DNA of 47,201 nucleotides from Antrodiella citrinella (taxonomy: Eukaryota; Basidiomycota; Agaricomycetes; Polyporales; Steccherinaceae). The notes beneath the pieces were generated by a model. The model saw only the letters and a program-made list of their open reading frames with translations, did not search any database and had not been told where the DNA came from. The position numbers were made by a program, and so were the translations under genes. Of this stretch, positions 33,984-46,384 are shown piece after piece (position 1 is the first letter of the stretch; each line of letters begins with the position of its first letter). The DNA lies in NCBI GenBank assembly GCA_004802725.1, contig SGPM01000059.1, forward strand, positions 56,586-103,786. Reading direction: 5' to 3'.

Positions 33984-36900
33984 ATGCCTGATTTCGATCT
34001 TCAAGAGCACTTGCAAGCTCTTCAGGATATTCACAACTATGACATCGAACATGAACACGACATTCCATCTATGGACGCACGCGCTGTTGCTGGCCTGCTA
34101 GAAAGAGCTGTCGAAGCCCTAGCAGAATCATCCGAATCCATAACAGATTTTTCGGTCTTTGATGCGTATCGTAGTTTGCTCAAGCACGCGGAAAATCTTC
34201 AAGGGGCCACCATGAGCAAGCTACTCGACTCCATATCTTCCGCCTTTCAGGCCCAAGTCGACGCGACAATGGACCAGGACGATTCGCAAGCATTGCTGGA
34301 TTACAGGGCACCGCTGGAGATGTACGCTTTCTTACTTCACTGGTTCGTCTCAGCCGCCGAGAAGGTCAAGGCATCGGGGGAAGAGGAGGCTCCAGCGGCT
34401 CCGGCACCTCGCGCAAGGAAGGGAAAGGGAGCGAAGGCGGCTGGTTCGAAGGCGGTGTCGGCAAAACGGCCAGAAGGGTGGACATGGATAGATCAGATCC
34501 CGAGTACACTTGGTGTCATTAGCAAGGTCCTGCGACTGAAGACGCAGAGGATATGGATGACTACAGCGGATAGGGACACATTCATTGGGTACGTCCCTAT
34601 CATTTTCGCATGCGAATTCGAGACAAACATGCCTTTAGATGCATCACACGCCCGGCTTATCACATTACGGAGAGCGAACAATATATGAAGCAGCAGGCCA
34701 TCCGCCTCAACGTCTACAAAGTCATCTGCTTGGCCGTCAAGCACCATGGTCACTCACTGGCAGCGCAAATTACGATCATGCAGTCTCTCCAATACTACGA
34801 ACATCTTTCGGAACCTATGGCTGAATGCCTCACTGTTCTTGCGAAGGAATTCGACCACGCGCAGCTTGGAGATGAAATCCTCCGCGAAATTGCGGGAAAA
34901 TCTTTCAATGCTCAAGATACGAAAGGACCAAGGGCGTTTTCTCGTTTCTTGATCAGACTTGCTGAACTTGCGCCACGTGCCGTACTCAAGCAAGTCAGTC
35001 TGTTGCTGTCTCATCTGGATTCCGAGGTGCGTGGTTTCTATAGCTCCATATTTGCACTGGGGTTGAATATAAACACAGTCATACCCTATGCGAATGGCGC
35101 TCGTTGAAATCATCGGGTGCCTCATTCGCGAGTTGGCCCTTTCCACCGACTTGTCTACCGACGCCCAGCAGACGCAACGGCAACTCAATGGTCTATACGA
35201 TCTTCTTCTGGAGCGCACGCTCGATCTCTCCTCCTATGTCCGTACCAAAGTGCTATCAGTCTTGGCTAGACTATGTGACTTGCCGGTCAAATTTCCCAAG
35301 CAGCGTCTCGCTATCACTCGGGCGGCAGTAGATTCGCTGAACGACAAGGCGACGAGCGTACGCAAGACCGCAATCACCCTTTTGGTAAAGCTCATTGTGA
35401 CACATCCGTACGGACTGATGCACGGTGGTTTGCTTGGGCTGAAGGAGTGGGAAGCAAGATATCAAGAGGTGTGTCAGGAGCTGGCCAAAGTTGAGGGAGG
35501 GGTCGGAAATGCAGTACAGAGGATTGAGGACGACGATGAAGACGACGAAGAGAATGCTGGGGATGATGGGGACGGGGATGAGGACGAAGTTGGGGGCAGA
35601 AAGAGGTCTCAAAAACGGTATGCTTTCTTCCAGTCATCTGACTTGCGAGTGAGCGAGTGACTCTCATTTGTTCTTCCAGGAAACCAAATGCCGATCAAGG
35701 ATCAGACGACGACGAGATGGACGTTGACGACGAGGAAGAGACAGGTGAGAAGGCAACGGGAGACGAGGAGATGGAGGATGGTGATGGCGCTGGCCCTTCC
35801 ACCCCGAAGAAGTCGAAGAAGAAGAAGGATCGGATCTCAGAACTTGACATGCAAGCACTCACCGACGAGCAAGTCGCTTTGGCGGCACTCGAGAGCAACC
35901 AGATCCTTCATCTTCGTCTAAGGAAGAAGTACTACGCTGAAGGCTTGAACTTCATCCGTCAGTTGGAGAATGGCATGAGAGTAGTCGAACAACTCCTAGC
36001 ATCAACCAACAAAGCAGAAGTTTTGGAGGCTATGGAGTTCTTCCGCGTAACTCATGAGTATCAGCTCGACGGTGCGGCGGTATGTCATTCGATCACCCGT
36101 ACGCTGAATGTATACTGACGAGACGTGAATAGGACGGTATCCGTAAGATGCTGCATCTCATATGGTCCAAGGACAATTCTTCTACGTCTGAAGATGGAAA
36201 GGAGCTGAAAGGCGTCCGATCGCGTCTGCTAGAATGCTATCGCAGTCTCTACTTCGATCCCATCCCCGACATGGATGCAAAGCAACAGGTGAACCGCATC
36301 TCGAAGAACATGATCGAGTGCGTTTGTCTCATTGTTCATGTTATCATATTGTACTCACATTGCATCCGCGGAAAAGGCTTACATATGGCGCCACTCTGGC
36401 AGAACTTACAAGCTTGGAAGAGATGATGCGCATCATGGTCGAGGATGATCAAGTCCACCGCGATGTAATCGCCAAGCTGTGGCAAGTTTACAGTGCGTTA
36501 TCTTTCTGTCGATTTGTGGAGATACTGACTGTACAGTTTAGAGTCCAAGCGGCCACTTCCAAGAATGCAGAGGCAGGGGGCGATCATCATCCTCGGAATG
36601 CTGGCGTTGGCTAAACGTGCTATTGTCTCGGATCGTGTTGACACGCTTGTGAAAACAGGTTTGGGACATCTCGGAAAGGTGCGTGTGCCAAATTTCTGTA
36701 TGATATGTTTGTCTCAATGATGTCCAGATGGATCTCACATTAGCAAGGTATACATGCGTTGCCCTGCAACGCCTCAGTGGTAGTGCCAAGAAGGTCAAAG
36801 GCATGTCGCTCATTATTCTCGCTGTGGCTGTGATCTCACCTGTCCTGACAGGATCATTGCTGGACAAGAATATCCACCTGGACATGGATAATCTCATTTT

Positions 36901-38774
36901 CAAGAGACTTCAAGATGTCGTGGAGCGTCCTTGTCGTTCCAAAGAGTGGTTCGGCCTTGCCGAGCAGGCGATCAACACTGTTTATGCCTTAGGAGACCGG
37001 CCAGATGTGCTGTGCGACAGCATCATCAAGAATCTCACGAAACGTGCATTCAGTAAAGAATCTCGGAAGCAACCAGCGAATTCTCAGCCGGTGGATCGTG
37101 ACCGTATGGACGAGGATCCGGAGGACGTGCCGGAAGATATTGGCCCTGACGCAACGCAGGTTCAGGAAGACGACAGCGCCGACCAAGACAAGGATCTCGG
37201 GGAGGCCTTTGAGCTCAGTCAACTGCTGTTTGTCGTCGGTCATGTCGCTATCAAACACATCGTGTATCTCGAACAGGTTGAACGCGAGTGGAAGAACCAG
37301 AAACAGCTGAAGGAACAAGGTAGCTAGGCGTCACCCTGTTCAGAGCGTAATGTTTATGTCTTCTTTCACAGCTGAGAAAGCTCAAGCGCATCGCAGTAGT
37401 CCTACACGTCCGTCTAAGGACATGGAGGAGCTTGACCAGGTCGCCGGAAATGCAGAGGACGAAATCGGAGAGCGTATCGCAGGCGTTCGTGAGCATGAGC
37501 TTCTGTATGGCACAGAATCGCTGCTTGCAATGTATGGTCCTATGATCGTACACATTTGCGGCAGTCCACACAAGTTCAAGGTTCGTTTATTTTTTCACCT
37601 TCAATGGCATGGCTGTTGACGATTGCGCCCTATTAGAACCGAACTTTACGTGCGGCAGCCACCTTAGCTTTTAGCAAATTCCTCTGCGTCAGCTCGCAGT
37701 TCTGTGACCAGCATCACCACCTATTGTTTAAGATCCTGGAGACGTCGAAGGACCCCAGTATTCGCAGCAACACGGTCATCGCCTTGGGCGACGTTGCAGT
37801 GTCCTTCAGTAACATCATTGATGAGAACAGCAACGAGCTCTATAAGGGATTGTCTGACAACGATTTGGTGGTCAAGAAGAACACCCTCATGGTGTTAACC
37901 CATCTGATCTTGAACGGCATGATCAAAGTCAAGGGTCAGCTGGGCGAGATGGCCAAGTGCCTTGAAGACCCCGACGTTAGGATCGCTGATCTAGCCAAGC
38001 TCTTCTTCTCTGAGCTCTCTACAAAGGACAATGCGATCTATAACAATCTCCCTGATGGTAGGTCCAGCGAATGACCCCGTCTGTTCTAGCTTCTGACGTC
38101 CAGTGTACAGTTATCAGTCACCTATCCGTCGGCGCGCATGCTGTGGACGAGGAGACCTTCCAAAGCACCATGAAGTACATCTTCACGTTTATCGAGAAGG
38201 TAGGTCGCACCCAGAGACTATCCTCCTGAACTTCGCTAAGACATAGTCTTCCAGGAAAAGCAAGCAGAAAATATTGTAGAGAAACTTTGTCAACGCTTCC
38301 GCCTCACCGAAGAGCCTCGCCAATGGCACGATATCGCGTTTTGCTTGTCTCTACTCCCCTTCAAGTCCGAACGATCCGTCAAGAAGCTCATCGACGGCCT
38401 GCAGTTCTATCGTGATAAGCTGCACGACGAGGACGTATTTTCTCGTTTCCAGGAAATTTTGGTAAAGGCTCGGTCGAACAAGTCACCGAACAAGCCTGAC
38501 GCAGAGCTCAACGAGTTCGAGGGGGTGAGCTCGTTTCCTGCCTTTGCATAGGTCATTCTATATTGACCATGTCCTAACAGATATTGCAAGAACACCGAAG
38601 GCAAGGAGAGGAGGACCAGGCGCTTGAGAAGAGGGTGGAGGGAAAGAAAGCCCAGGCGAAGAAACGCGCTACCCGCAGATGTGAGCGTTCCTAAGACGCT
38701 GACAATTTTGTTGCTGACACTGCTTCACAGCTGCTCGCAAGAAGGTCGCTACACCTGCTGAAGAGTCTGAATGA
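33984..38774 (+). CDS. YCS4: condensin complex subunit 1 (Cnd1/Ycs4/CAP-D2)
   Basis: This is the second HEAT-repeat subunit of condensin; with Ycg1 and the kleisin it loads and anchors the SMC2/SMC4 ring on mitotic chromosomes. The ATG at 33984 begins MPDFDLQEHLQALQDI. I estimate 1,350-1,400 residues. The Cnd1 N-terminal domain is visible (SLLKHAENLQGATMSKLLDSI, YAFLLHWFVSAAEKV, a basic linker RARKGKGAKAAG, IPSTLGVISKVLRLKTQRIW). HEAT blocks follow (QAIRLNVYKVICLAVKHHGH, LSSYVRTKVLSVLARLCDLPVKFP, ATSVRKTAITLLVKLI), then an acidic insert rich in Asp/Glu. The Cnd1 C-terminal domain includes DPSIRSNTVIALGDVAVSF, LYKGLSDNDLVVKKNTLMVLTHLILNGMIKVKGQ and DPDVRIADLAKLFFSELS, which is highly diagnostic. 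The tail is basic (KKRATRR-like) and ends at 38774. Confidence 0.93.
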
Positions 38775-39498
38775 GGCCTCCCCAAGTCTTGTTTTGAGCA
38801 TGCTACACTTATTATCTCCGCTGTACGTTGTATACTAGTCATTTTGTATGGTTACAAATCCCCCTCTTCGGTCAAAGTTTGCGAAGTAAAACTTTACGGG
38901 TGTATATCTTCCAATTGTGAACATGTTGCCAGCCTGCAACACTGACATTCGGGCCACTTTACAGTACCTGTGGCGAGTCATCCTGCTAGGCGCCTTCGTG
39001 GTGATTCCGTTAACGCTAAATACGGTGTACGCCACTTCGTCGTCCGGCGACCTTCATCCGTAAAAACCTGAAAATCTTATTTTTTCCTGAACGCAGGTGG
39101 GTATGTATATATCAATGTTACCCTGATAAGACCCTGACCTCTTCGTGTCATTTCAGAGGAGCTCATTGGCGGTCAGTGACAACCCAGTCCGTGTTAGCCT
39201 AAATAGACTTGGAATCATATGGGAGGCCCAAGGAAACAGCGTTACTTATGTTCATACTCCTTCCTAGCACGGAGTCGTATCAACATCAATGAGTTCGATA
39301 TAACTGTCAGCCCAAGCGAACGGAGCAAGAACTCGACCTGATGTAGGGCACACCATTCATTTGCGCTAAATGGATGGCGGTAAATCGTGCATTTCCGACG
39401 TCCTCCAAGAACCAATCTAGACAACAGTATAAAGTGAAGTGAGTGAATCCTCTGATAGCGTTCTCTCATCCTCAAATTCACCCACATCACTCAGCCTT
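38775..39498. other. intergenic, 724 bases
   Basis: This is the gap between the condensin subunit gene and the PsiD-like gene, both plus strand. No coding frame with family resemblance and no obvious element. A GTG-initiated open frame reaching back from the decarboxylase (39439) lacks an ATG, so I do not count it as coding. Confidence 0.45.
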
Positions 39499-40825
39499 AT
39501 GGTCTCCAAGATCTTCAGTCATGACGACCATGTCCGAGGATACTGGCTCACGAAGAGTGATGCCACGCTGATTCATTGGGAAGATGGCAAGCTGGCTGTG
39601 GTGGAACAAAACGCATGCGCGCCGAAGTCATACAAGCATCACGTTATACAAGAGTTCCGCGAGTTGATTGAGAGTGACCCCGAGATCCTGCAAGGATTTA
39701 CGGAAATGTTTGATACGCTGCAGGATACTGGTGCGGTACGTCTAAATTCAAATTGTACTCGTTGCTCGTCACGACGATGTCTCATCGTATCTCCAGGTAG
39801 ACAGCTATACGAAGATGTTGGCTGTCTTCGACGTCGTCCTCGGCGAAGCTCCGATCTTCAAGAACAACACGATGGTCGCCTTCCCCATCCTAGCAGTCGT
39901 TATCGGTCCTATGGCGACCTCGGCTGGGTTTCGCATGTTCTCTCATCCTCGCGTTAACGCTATGATCAAGAAAATGCTGGACACGTGGTACCAATACCTC
40001 TCGTCGCCGCTCTCCCGCTACGTCCTCAACGACGGCCCCACGGGTTGGTTCGGACCCGCTGCTTCCCATATCTTCCCCAACTTTGCTTCAACGTTCATCT
40101 GCGATCCCTTTGCTCCTTACCATGGGTTCCAGTCCTGGGAGGACTTCTTCGTCCGGCGATTCCGTCCCGGCGTGCGCCCCGTGCACTTCCCCGAGGATGA
40201 CAGCATTGTGACGAGCGCATGCGAGTCCTCTGTGTTCCGAATCGAGCATAATGTCAAGGATGTCGCCCAATTCTGGCTGAAAGGGCACCCGTACTCCGTC
40301 CTGCGGATGCTGAACCACGACCCGCTCTCGCTCCAGTTCGTCGGCGGGACGGTATATCAAGCGTTCCTCAGCGCACTCGAGTATCATCGCTGGCACAGTC
40401 CCGTGAATGGTACAGTCGTTAAGACCGTCGTGGTGCCGGGTACGTACTACCTCGAAGCAATCGGACTCATGGACGACCCGGGACTGCCTCGTAAGACCCC
40501 CGGACCAGATCCGAGGCGCCTGAATCGTTCGCAGGACTGCATGGCCATGGTTGCTGCGCGGTGTCTCATCTTCATACAAGCTGACAATCCCGCGATCGGG
40601 TTGATGTGTTTCGTGGGGATAGGTATGGAGGAGGTGTCGACGTGCTTGCCCACGGTGGTGGCGGGACAGAAGGTGCGGAAGGGCGAGGAGATAGGGACAT
40701 TTCATTATGGCGGATCGACGCATTGTTTGGTCTTCAGAAGGGAGACGAACATCAAATTTTTCGAGAGTGACTATCCGCTGGGGACTATGGTGCCCGTAAA
40801 CGCGGCGATTGGGAAAATTGCCTAG
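39499..40825 (+). CDS. PsiD-like aromatic amino-acid / phosphatidylserine decarboxylase family protein
   Basis: This is a pyruvoyl-type decarboxylase-fold protein of the fungal branch that includes PsiD (L-tryptophan decarboxylase of psilocybin synthesis). Two exons, 39499-39735 and 39797-40825, give 421 residues; PsiD has 439. The N-terminal domain shows IQEFRELIESDPEILQGF and MFDTLQDTGA; the catalytic domain shows PYHGFQSWEDFFVRRFRPGVRPV, SACESSVFRI, LEYHRWHSPVNGTVVKTV, VPGTYYLEA, CFVGIGMEEVSTC and FHYGGSTHCLVF. The serine in GGST is where self-cleavage would create the pyruvoyl group, so the protein is probably active. The start ATG in MVSKIFSHDDHV was chosen because upstream codons lack an ATG. 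The substrate (tryptophan, another aromatic amino acid, or a phospholipid) cannot be told from sequence. No kinase, methyltransferase or tryptamine hydroxylase neighbours are present. Confidence 0.85.
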
Positions 40826-41045
40826 TCTCACGGGTCCACGGGCAGTCGGAAGGCGGTATGTCTGTGTAATACATCATACTGTCCCTTCATGTTGATTGGA
40901 CGTGTTTCAGGAGACGATATCTTGGGACCTTTCTAGCAACATACAAAATTTGTATGGTCAGAACTTCTGATGTTATATCTTCACTTATCGTATCAGCATC
41001 AGGGGAATACTACTTCAAGTTACAGCTGTTCACGAAATTGTAGGC

Positions 41046-41510
41046 GTGTTTGAAAAAATCAGTAGTAGTCGGCTCTGGGCGGAGCTCAGTTCAAAGCTAA
41101 ACGGAGAGTCAGCGGGGATGATTCTCGCACCATTTACGAGAGATGTCGACCAAGATATGCCTGTGCCGCGCAGCATTCTTGTCAGTGGCGTCCTAATCCC
41201 ACCTATTCCCGCTACCAGACAACTACACAATTATTTTCGGACACGCCTACAATTTCGTGAACTCGGGGCTGTAAACAGAAATGTGTTTGACTAGGCATCT
41301 CCACAACTGAGTCCACTGTTGTATGGGACATCAGTGTACGACCCTATGTGCAGCCCCAAGTATGCGAGGGCCGAATTAGTGAGAGATGAGTTGAAGGGTC
41401 ATCATATCACTGTGCATGAGTTCGAGGGAGTTCATTGGCTACTCCTGGATCCTGCTACAGCGGACGCTGTCGGTCGCGAAGTGGAAAAGTGGATAGAGAC
41501 TCGGTATTGA
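41046..41510 (+). pseudogene. relic of an alpha/beta hydrolase C-terminus
   Basis: The second half (41305-41510) reads LSPLLYGTSVYDPMCSPKYARAELVR and HHITVHEFEGVHWLLLDPATADAVGREVEKWIETRY. This is the pattern of the last strand-helix of epoxide-hydrolase-like alpha/beta hydrolases, with the catalytic Asp position (YDPMC) and the terminal His (GVHW). The nucleophile-elbow half is missing. An open frame at 41046-41294 lies just upstream without clear resemblance. It is probably a truncated gene remnant; a short living protein cannot be excluded. Confidence 0.45.
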
Positions 41511-42001
41511 AATGTATGGGATAGACCAAGAATGTCACATCAAGCAACAGCTGACAGTCTCTAAGGAAATGGTGGTCGCAAGGAAGAGGCTTTTGTAGAA
41601 GTCCGAGTCCTCCGGGATGGGTGATCATGATATCTTGAAAGATATGATGCTCGACCATGACGCTCGTCGTTGCTCTAAATTAATATTCTGCGCCTAAGTT
41701 TGCCTCCGGAAACGGCAGTGCTAGGACTAAATTAAACTAATACCAGTGAGCCACATCGAGGGACGAAACTTTGACTGGTGTGGCAGGGAAGAGCAAGGGC
41801 GAGTCGTGGCAACGAGATAAGCCATACAGAACGACGAAGAAGCCGATGGGACGACAACATACATTTATCAAAAAGGCCCAGGATTTATACAAAGATGCGC
41901 GTTACACCATCGTACATCTGCAACAATTACATACATGTATAATTATCTCATTATATTCATTACAACAAGCTCCATGAGACATGTAGAATACAAACTGGAG
42001 A
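41511..42001. other. convergent intergenic region
   Basis: This lies between the hydrolase relic and the 3' end of the OPT transporter. Short open frames here show no family features. It presumably contains the transporter's 3' UTR. Confidence 0.4.
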
Positions 42002-44943
42002 TCAGCTTGCAGCCGCACAACGATCCGCGGACAGGTTGATATCGTTACCCCACCATGTCGGGAAGGGATGACCGACACCTGAAGCACCGAAGACCGCCTA
42101 CACAAACAATGACGTTGAGCATGCGAGCGAATTGTGCAGAAATGAAGGAGACTTACGAAGTTCAGCAAGAAAGAAATGACCTGAGTCCCACCGTCGAGAG
42201 CGGCAGCGACGACGTAGTTGTACTTGGTGAACCATCTGGGGTAGCGGGTCCTGACGAACCATTGCGAGAACAGACCGATGACCATTCCGGGGTTGACGGA
42301 GGTGTTGATACCGACCGACAAGAAATCGGCATACTGCAGGATGATCGGGGTGTTGAAGTTGTTGAAGCCAAGCTTGGGCCACATGCGGTGCTGAACGCGG
42401 AACACGTCAGCATACAGAAAGCGAATGAGATTCGAATATCGCTTACACAAAAGTACAACGGGAGAGGGCAGACAACACCGATGGCGAGCGAGATCGGAAC
42501 CATGAAGTAAGTGGCACCGGGACCGAACATCTGAGGAGCGAGAGCACCCCACGAGATGGCGTTGGCTGAAAGAGCGCGACATCATTAGAGGGTTGCGTCA
42601 TTGGTAGAGAAGCGGAGCGACTCACAGTTATAACCTTGAGCATTCTGGCCGGACCACAGACGAGTTCCTGCGACGGACAAGAGCGCATCACGGTTGCTGC
42701 TGATGATCGACTTCATCATAACGTCTGCGCCGCAGTAGTGGGTTCATGATCAGTATCGAAGTTCTGACAACGATCGAGGAAATCGTTGATTGACAATGTA
42801 GTTACTCACAGTTCAAGATAGCGCCGACGACGGTACCGATAAGCTGCATGGCGAAGGTAACGCGAGGAGCGAGCTTGACGTATTGGCCGAGCTTCAAGTC
42901 CTGGAGAAGGGCGATACCCTGGATCATAGGGTGCTGTCCGTAAAGAGCACCGTACATGTTGGCAACCGGCTGCCCGGGAAGGACGTAGGCAGTGATCATC
43001 TGGAAGAACCCAGTACCGGATGAGGTGAATTCGTAGAAACCGATGGTCGCTGCGAGAGTGCCGTACAACGCGCAGAAGATGAACGAGATGATGACGAGAA
43101 TAGTGAGGCACCACCAGGGCATGCCAGAGTGACCGGTGTAGTTAGCTATGAGAGGACTCGTCAATGATGTTATTTACTGAGCAAAAATAGTGCACTCACT
43201 GGCTTGGGAGATGGCGTAAGCGGCGACAAGAACAATCAAGAACCACCACCTGGGGATGGGCTTGTAGACCTTCATCTTCTCGTAGTGCTCATCGTTGATG
43301 ACCAGAGGAACCTTGTTCCACGGGTTGAGAGACCTAACGAAGGGCGCGAGATCCCTCCAGTGGTAGATGAGGACGTGGGTGACGGTGGCGCCGAGAGACA
43401 AGTTGGAAGTGATGAGGTAGAGTGCGTTGGTCGCTGAGAACCAAGCAGGTCCGAGCTCAGCGTATGCAGCGGGGTCGAATCTTCCGTTCGTGAGAAGAGC
43501 TGTCTGGTTGTACTGAGTTCCGTCAGAAGCCTAGTGAACAGATCATCTGTTAACATCGTCGCCGGGGTAGGAGACAATGCCAGCTTACAAAGATGGCCTG
43601 GGACATGAAGGGGAAGTCCTTTGCGTGCCAGAGGTTACCGTAGTATACACCTGTCATGAGGCCATAGGTCAGGAGAACACCGATATCCTGGTTGATCTGG
43701 AGCCACATCGGGTTGTACAACCATGCGGAACCAATCAAGTTCCAATCGAAGCACCAGGACAGGAGACCCATGCCCTCGTTGTTGCTGGCGCCACCGAAGA
43801 CATTGCGGAAGACGGGGCTGGTGTTGTTGGCAAGGCAGAAGATGGATACACCAGTAAGCAGGGGGAAAATCCCTACAAAAAGCGTATGGGAACACCGCAT
43901 TGACGTGAGATATGAAACATGACGCACATTGAGGAATGATTTCCCAAACGAAGAGACAAGAGAAGACAATCCAGAACAGGCGGACACGCTTCGATGTCAT
44001 CTGGTTATCGTAATGGAGTGCCTGGAACAAGTTGGCAGTGGAAACTTTGGCAGCATAATGGCGTCAGAAGGTATATCGTTGCACAGTGGGATGAACGACT
44101 CACTGTTTGCGGGCCAGAAGCACTTGGTGGGCTTGACAAGCACATCAGAGAGGAGACCGGCGTAACCGTAACCCAGGAGTTGAGAACCAATGAGCGTGAA
44201 AATAGCAATTCCGGCGTTCATCTCGTTGTTATAGTACACTAAAAATCGTTCGTTTAGCATCTAATGTTGTGAAGTGAAGTTGACTTGTAAAAACACTCAC
44301 ATTCCTGAACTGAAATCACTTGAATAGCAGTTGCGGAGTTGGCGGCGGTGGAGGACATAATGATAAGAGCGACATGTTCCTTGACTGTCGGAATGTTAAC
44401 CCCCAAACTCAAGAATACAGTCCAAATTTCTACTCACTGTTGAAAGGACCAGGGTTGATGTAGCGGAAATAACCTCTCGAGGGGAGGAACAGCGCCATGC
44501 CATTTCCGATCCAGTAAGACAAAACCAGCAAGAACAAGATGGAGACGTTGAGTGTCTGAGGCTTGAAGTAGTAGATCTGAGCAAGGACACTGTCGAAGTA
44601 CGTCAAAAATCGTCGGGAAGATCAAAGAGGGAAGGAGTACTGACGCGCCGAATGCTGAGAAACCAAGACCAAGGAAAATTGCGCGGAACGTGATGGCCTG
44701 CAACTCGGGCTCGTCGTGAGTCGACAAGACTTTGATGGCAACATCGTGAGCGTCCTGGATGAGGTACTCTTCATCGGTGGCCTCGTCGTGCGCAAGGCGC
44801 TCCTCGAAGGCCTCGACTTCAGCGAGCTTCTTCTCGGTGATCACATCAGCGTCGTCGGACACCGACTTCTTCTCGTAGGAGGAGTCATCAGCGTTCTGGA
44901 GCTTGTCGTCGTCGTACTGCGGCAGCTCGTTGACCGTAGACAT
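42002..44943 (-). CDS. OPT-family oligopeptide transporter
   Basis: This is a plasma-membrane proton-coupled importer of small peptides, possibly glutathione or peptide-bound metals, with about 780 residues. The start MSTVNELPQYDDDKL at 44943 leads into an acidic cytosolic N-terminus (EEYLIQDAHDVAIKVLSTHDEPELQAITFR, the OPT entry motif). Transmembrane blocks include FLLVLSYWIGNGMALFLP, INPGPFN (the OPT NPG motif), KEHVALIIMSSTAANSA, SQLLGYGYAGLL, FCLANNTSPVFRNVFGG, WWFLIVLVAAYAISQA, PGQPVANMYGALYG and YVKLAPRVTFAMQL (equivalent of the yeast KIPPR motif). The C-terminus GVGHPFPTWWGND is typical and the stop is at 42002. Around ten short introns interrupt it; the gene appears intact. Fungal OPT genes are often induced by nitrogen limitation, but nothing in the sequence proves it here. 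Confidence 0.9.
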
Positions 44944-45308
44944 CCTGGAAAGAGGAAGGGAGGGCAAAGTCCTTGGGATCAGGTGTCCATGGTTCTGCAC
45001 TCATACTTATATGCCCATCAGAAGGAGACATATGAGACTTCCCATGGGAGAATGCCCTGGAGGTTATCTCGTGCGGTGGAGTAAGGGTGCTTATCTTCTG
45101 GTCCATGACAAGGGTGGAAATGTGTCGTTCCTAGGGACCATATGGTACGCCGTACCCCCGTCCACCCCGAGATAACATTCGACCACTCCAGATCTCATCA
45201 CGACGAAGGTGGCAAGGCGAGAAAGCGAAAGCAACGGGTATGTTCACCATACGATAGCGCACGATTGAGTCTGAAAAGATACGCTGGGTGAACATCAATT
45301 CAATTCAA
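44944..45308. other. OPT upstream region
   Basis: This is the promoter side of the transporter gene and the 3' flank of an unrecognised minus-strand gene. I see no specific motif that I can support. Confidence 0.35.
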
Positions 45309-45959
45309 TTAAACATGCACTCGTCCCCAGGTAGGCATCACCATTCCCTGATAGCCGCATATCGCAAAAGACGCTATACCACCATCCTTCGTTTCGTACT
45401 CCAACCCGAAATCCAGCCCTCCCCGTGGACCTTCGCACTTCACGTCGTCTAGACGATAAGTCTATGTTGACATACATTCCGTTGGCCTTCCTGCAGTGCA
45501 AAACTTTCGATCAACCTCAAATCTTTCAGACTACAGTAAGTACTGACCTATCAGACCAATCTTGCCGTAGCCGTACGCCGGTACATACACCACTTTGAAC
45601 TTGGCGCTGCTGTCCCTTATCGAAACCTAGCATCACAATACAATCCGATAACACAGGACGGGTCCTAGTGGCAAGACATTAGGTCGACGGCTCGGCGGAC
45701 GTCCTGAAATCCCAGCCGTCTTTTCCCTCAGAGAGGTAACAGAACTTGAGTTGCGTGTCATCATCTGTGCGATGTCGAAGATCGTGGGGTCAGACAGAGA
45801 GGCGGTGCTCGTATCGAGAGAGACGACCCTGGCATCATCAGCGAGGTAGTTGGCTAGTGAGAGTGAGATATGAGCGATTACCCTGGAGTCGCCTCTTTGG
45901 CACAGATATGGTCACATGGGTTTTGTGCCTAGCAGGCATTCGTCAGCAACCACAGTGCG
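45309..45959 (-). CDS. unrecognised protein, possibly truncated by the adjacent foldback element
   Basis: I do not recognise the family. Several minus-strand segments look coding and join with short GT-AG introns: HKTHVTISVPKRRLQ (about 45925-45880), an intron ending CTCACTAG, then ANYLADDARVVSLDTSTASLSDPTIFDI, DDDTQLKFCYLSEGKDGWDF, VSIRDSSAKFKVVYVPAYGYGKIGLIG, and a last exon with DVKCEGPRGGLDFGLEYET and GGIASFAICGYQGMVMPTWGRV up to the TAA at 45309. The composition suggests a compact beta-rich protein. The 5' end runs into the foldback element at 45960 before a start codon is seen, so the gene may be interrupted or continue beyond it. Exon joins are tentative. Confidence 0.4.
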
Positions 45960-46243
45960 TCACACGCCGGCGACTGAGTGATTCTACCGTCGGTAGAAAT
46001 GCAAGTAAGATACGAAGTAGTATTTAATATATTAACGCTCATACAAACCGTGGTAATATTTGATATNTTGACAACTTGTAAGATGTATAGCAAAATTTTA
46101 AATGCTATCGCACATTTTATTGTTTGGTAAAACTTCAACTACTAACAGCGGTAGTATGTTCGTTAAATCTTCATATTTTACTTGACATTCTACGTGTGTT
46201 AAGACTTCAAGTTTTACAGATGAGATTAAACTTGAAGTTCTAT
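45960..46243 (+). repeat. left inverted arm
   Basis: The arm contains nested hairpins: TCTACC-GTC-GGTAGA near its outer end, the palindrome TTAATATATTAA, and an 11-bp stem ACTTCAAGTTT / AAACTTGAAGT (46204-46214 with 46228-46238) at its inner end. Confidence 0.85.
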
Positions 46244-46384
46244 TAGACTTCCAACACTGCCCAGAGGGCCGAGGATTGTCAGTGCGTCCACCGAAATATA
46301 GTCATCAATCACGCTGAGGATGTTCATTAATAAAAGGAAGCCAAATGGCTCTTCTAGAGGGCACCATTATTCCTACTGCATGTG

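Noticed and set aside
41902..42585. A 227-codon minus-strand frame at the 3' end of the transporter
   Set aside because: It reads through an intron and past the transporter's own stop at 42002. The OPT family C-terminus GVGHPFPTWWGND lies in another frame after splicing.
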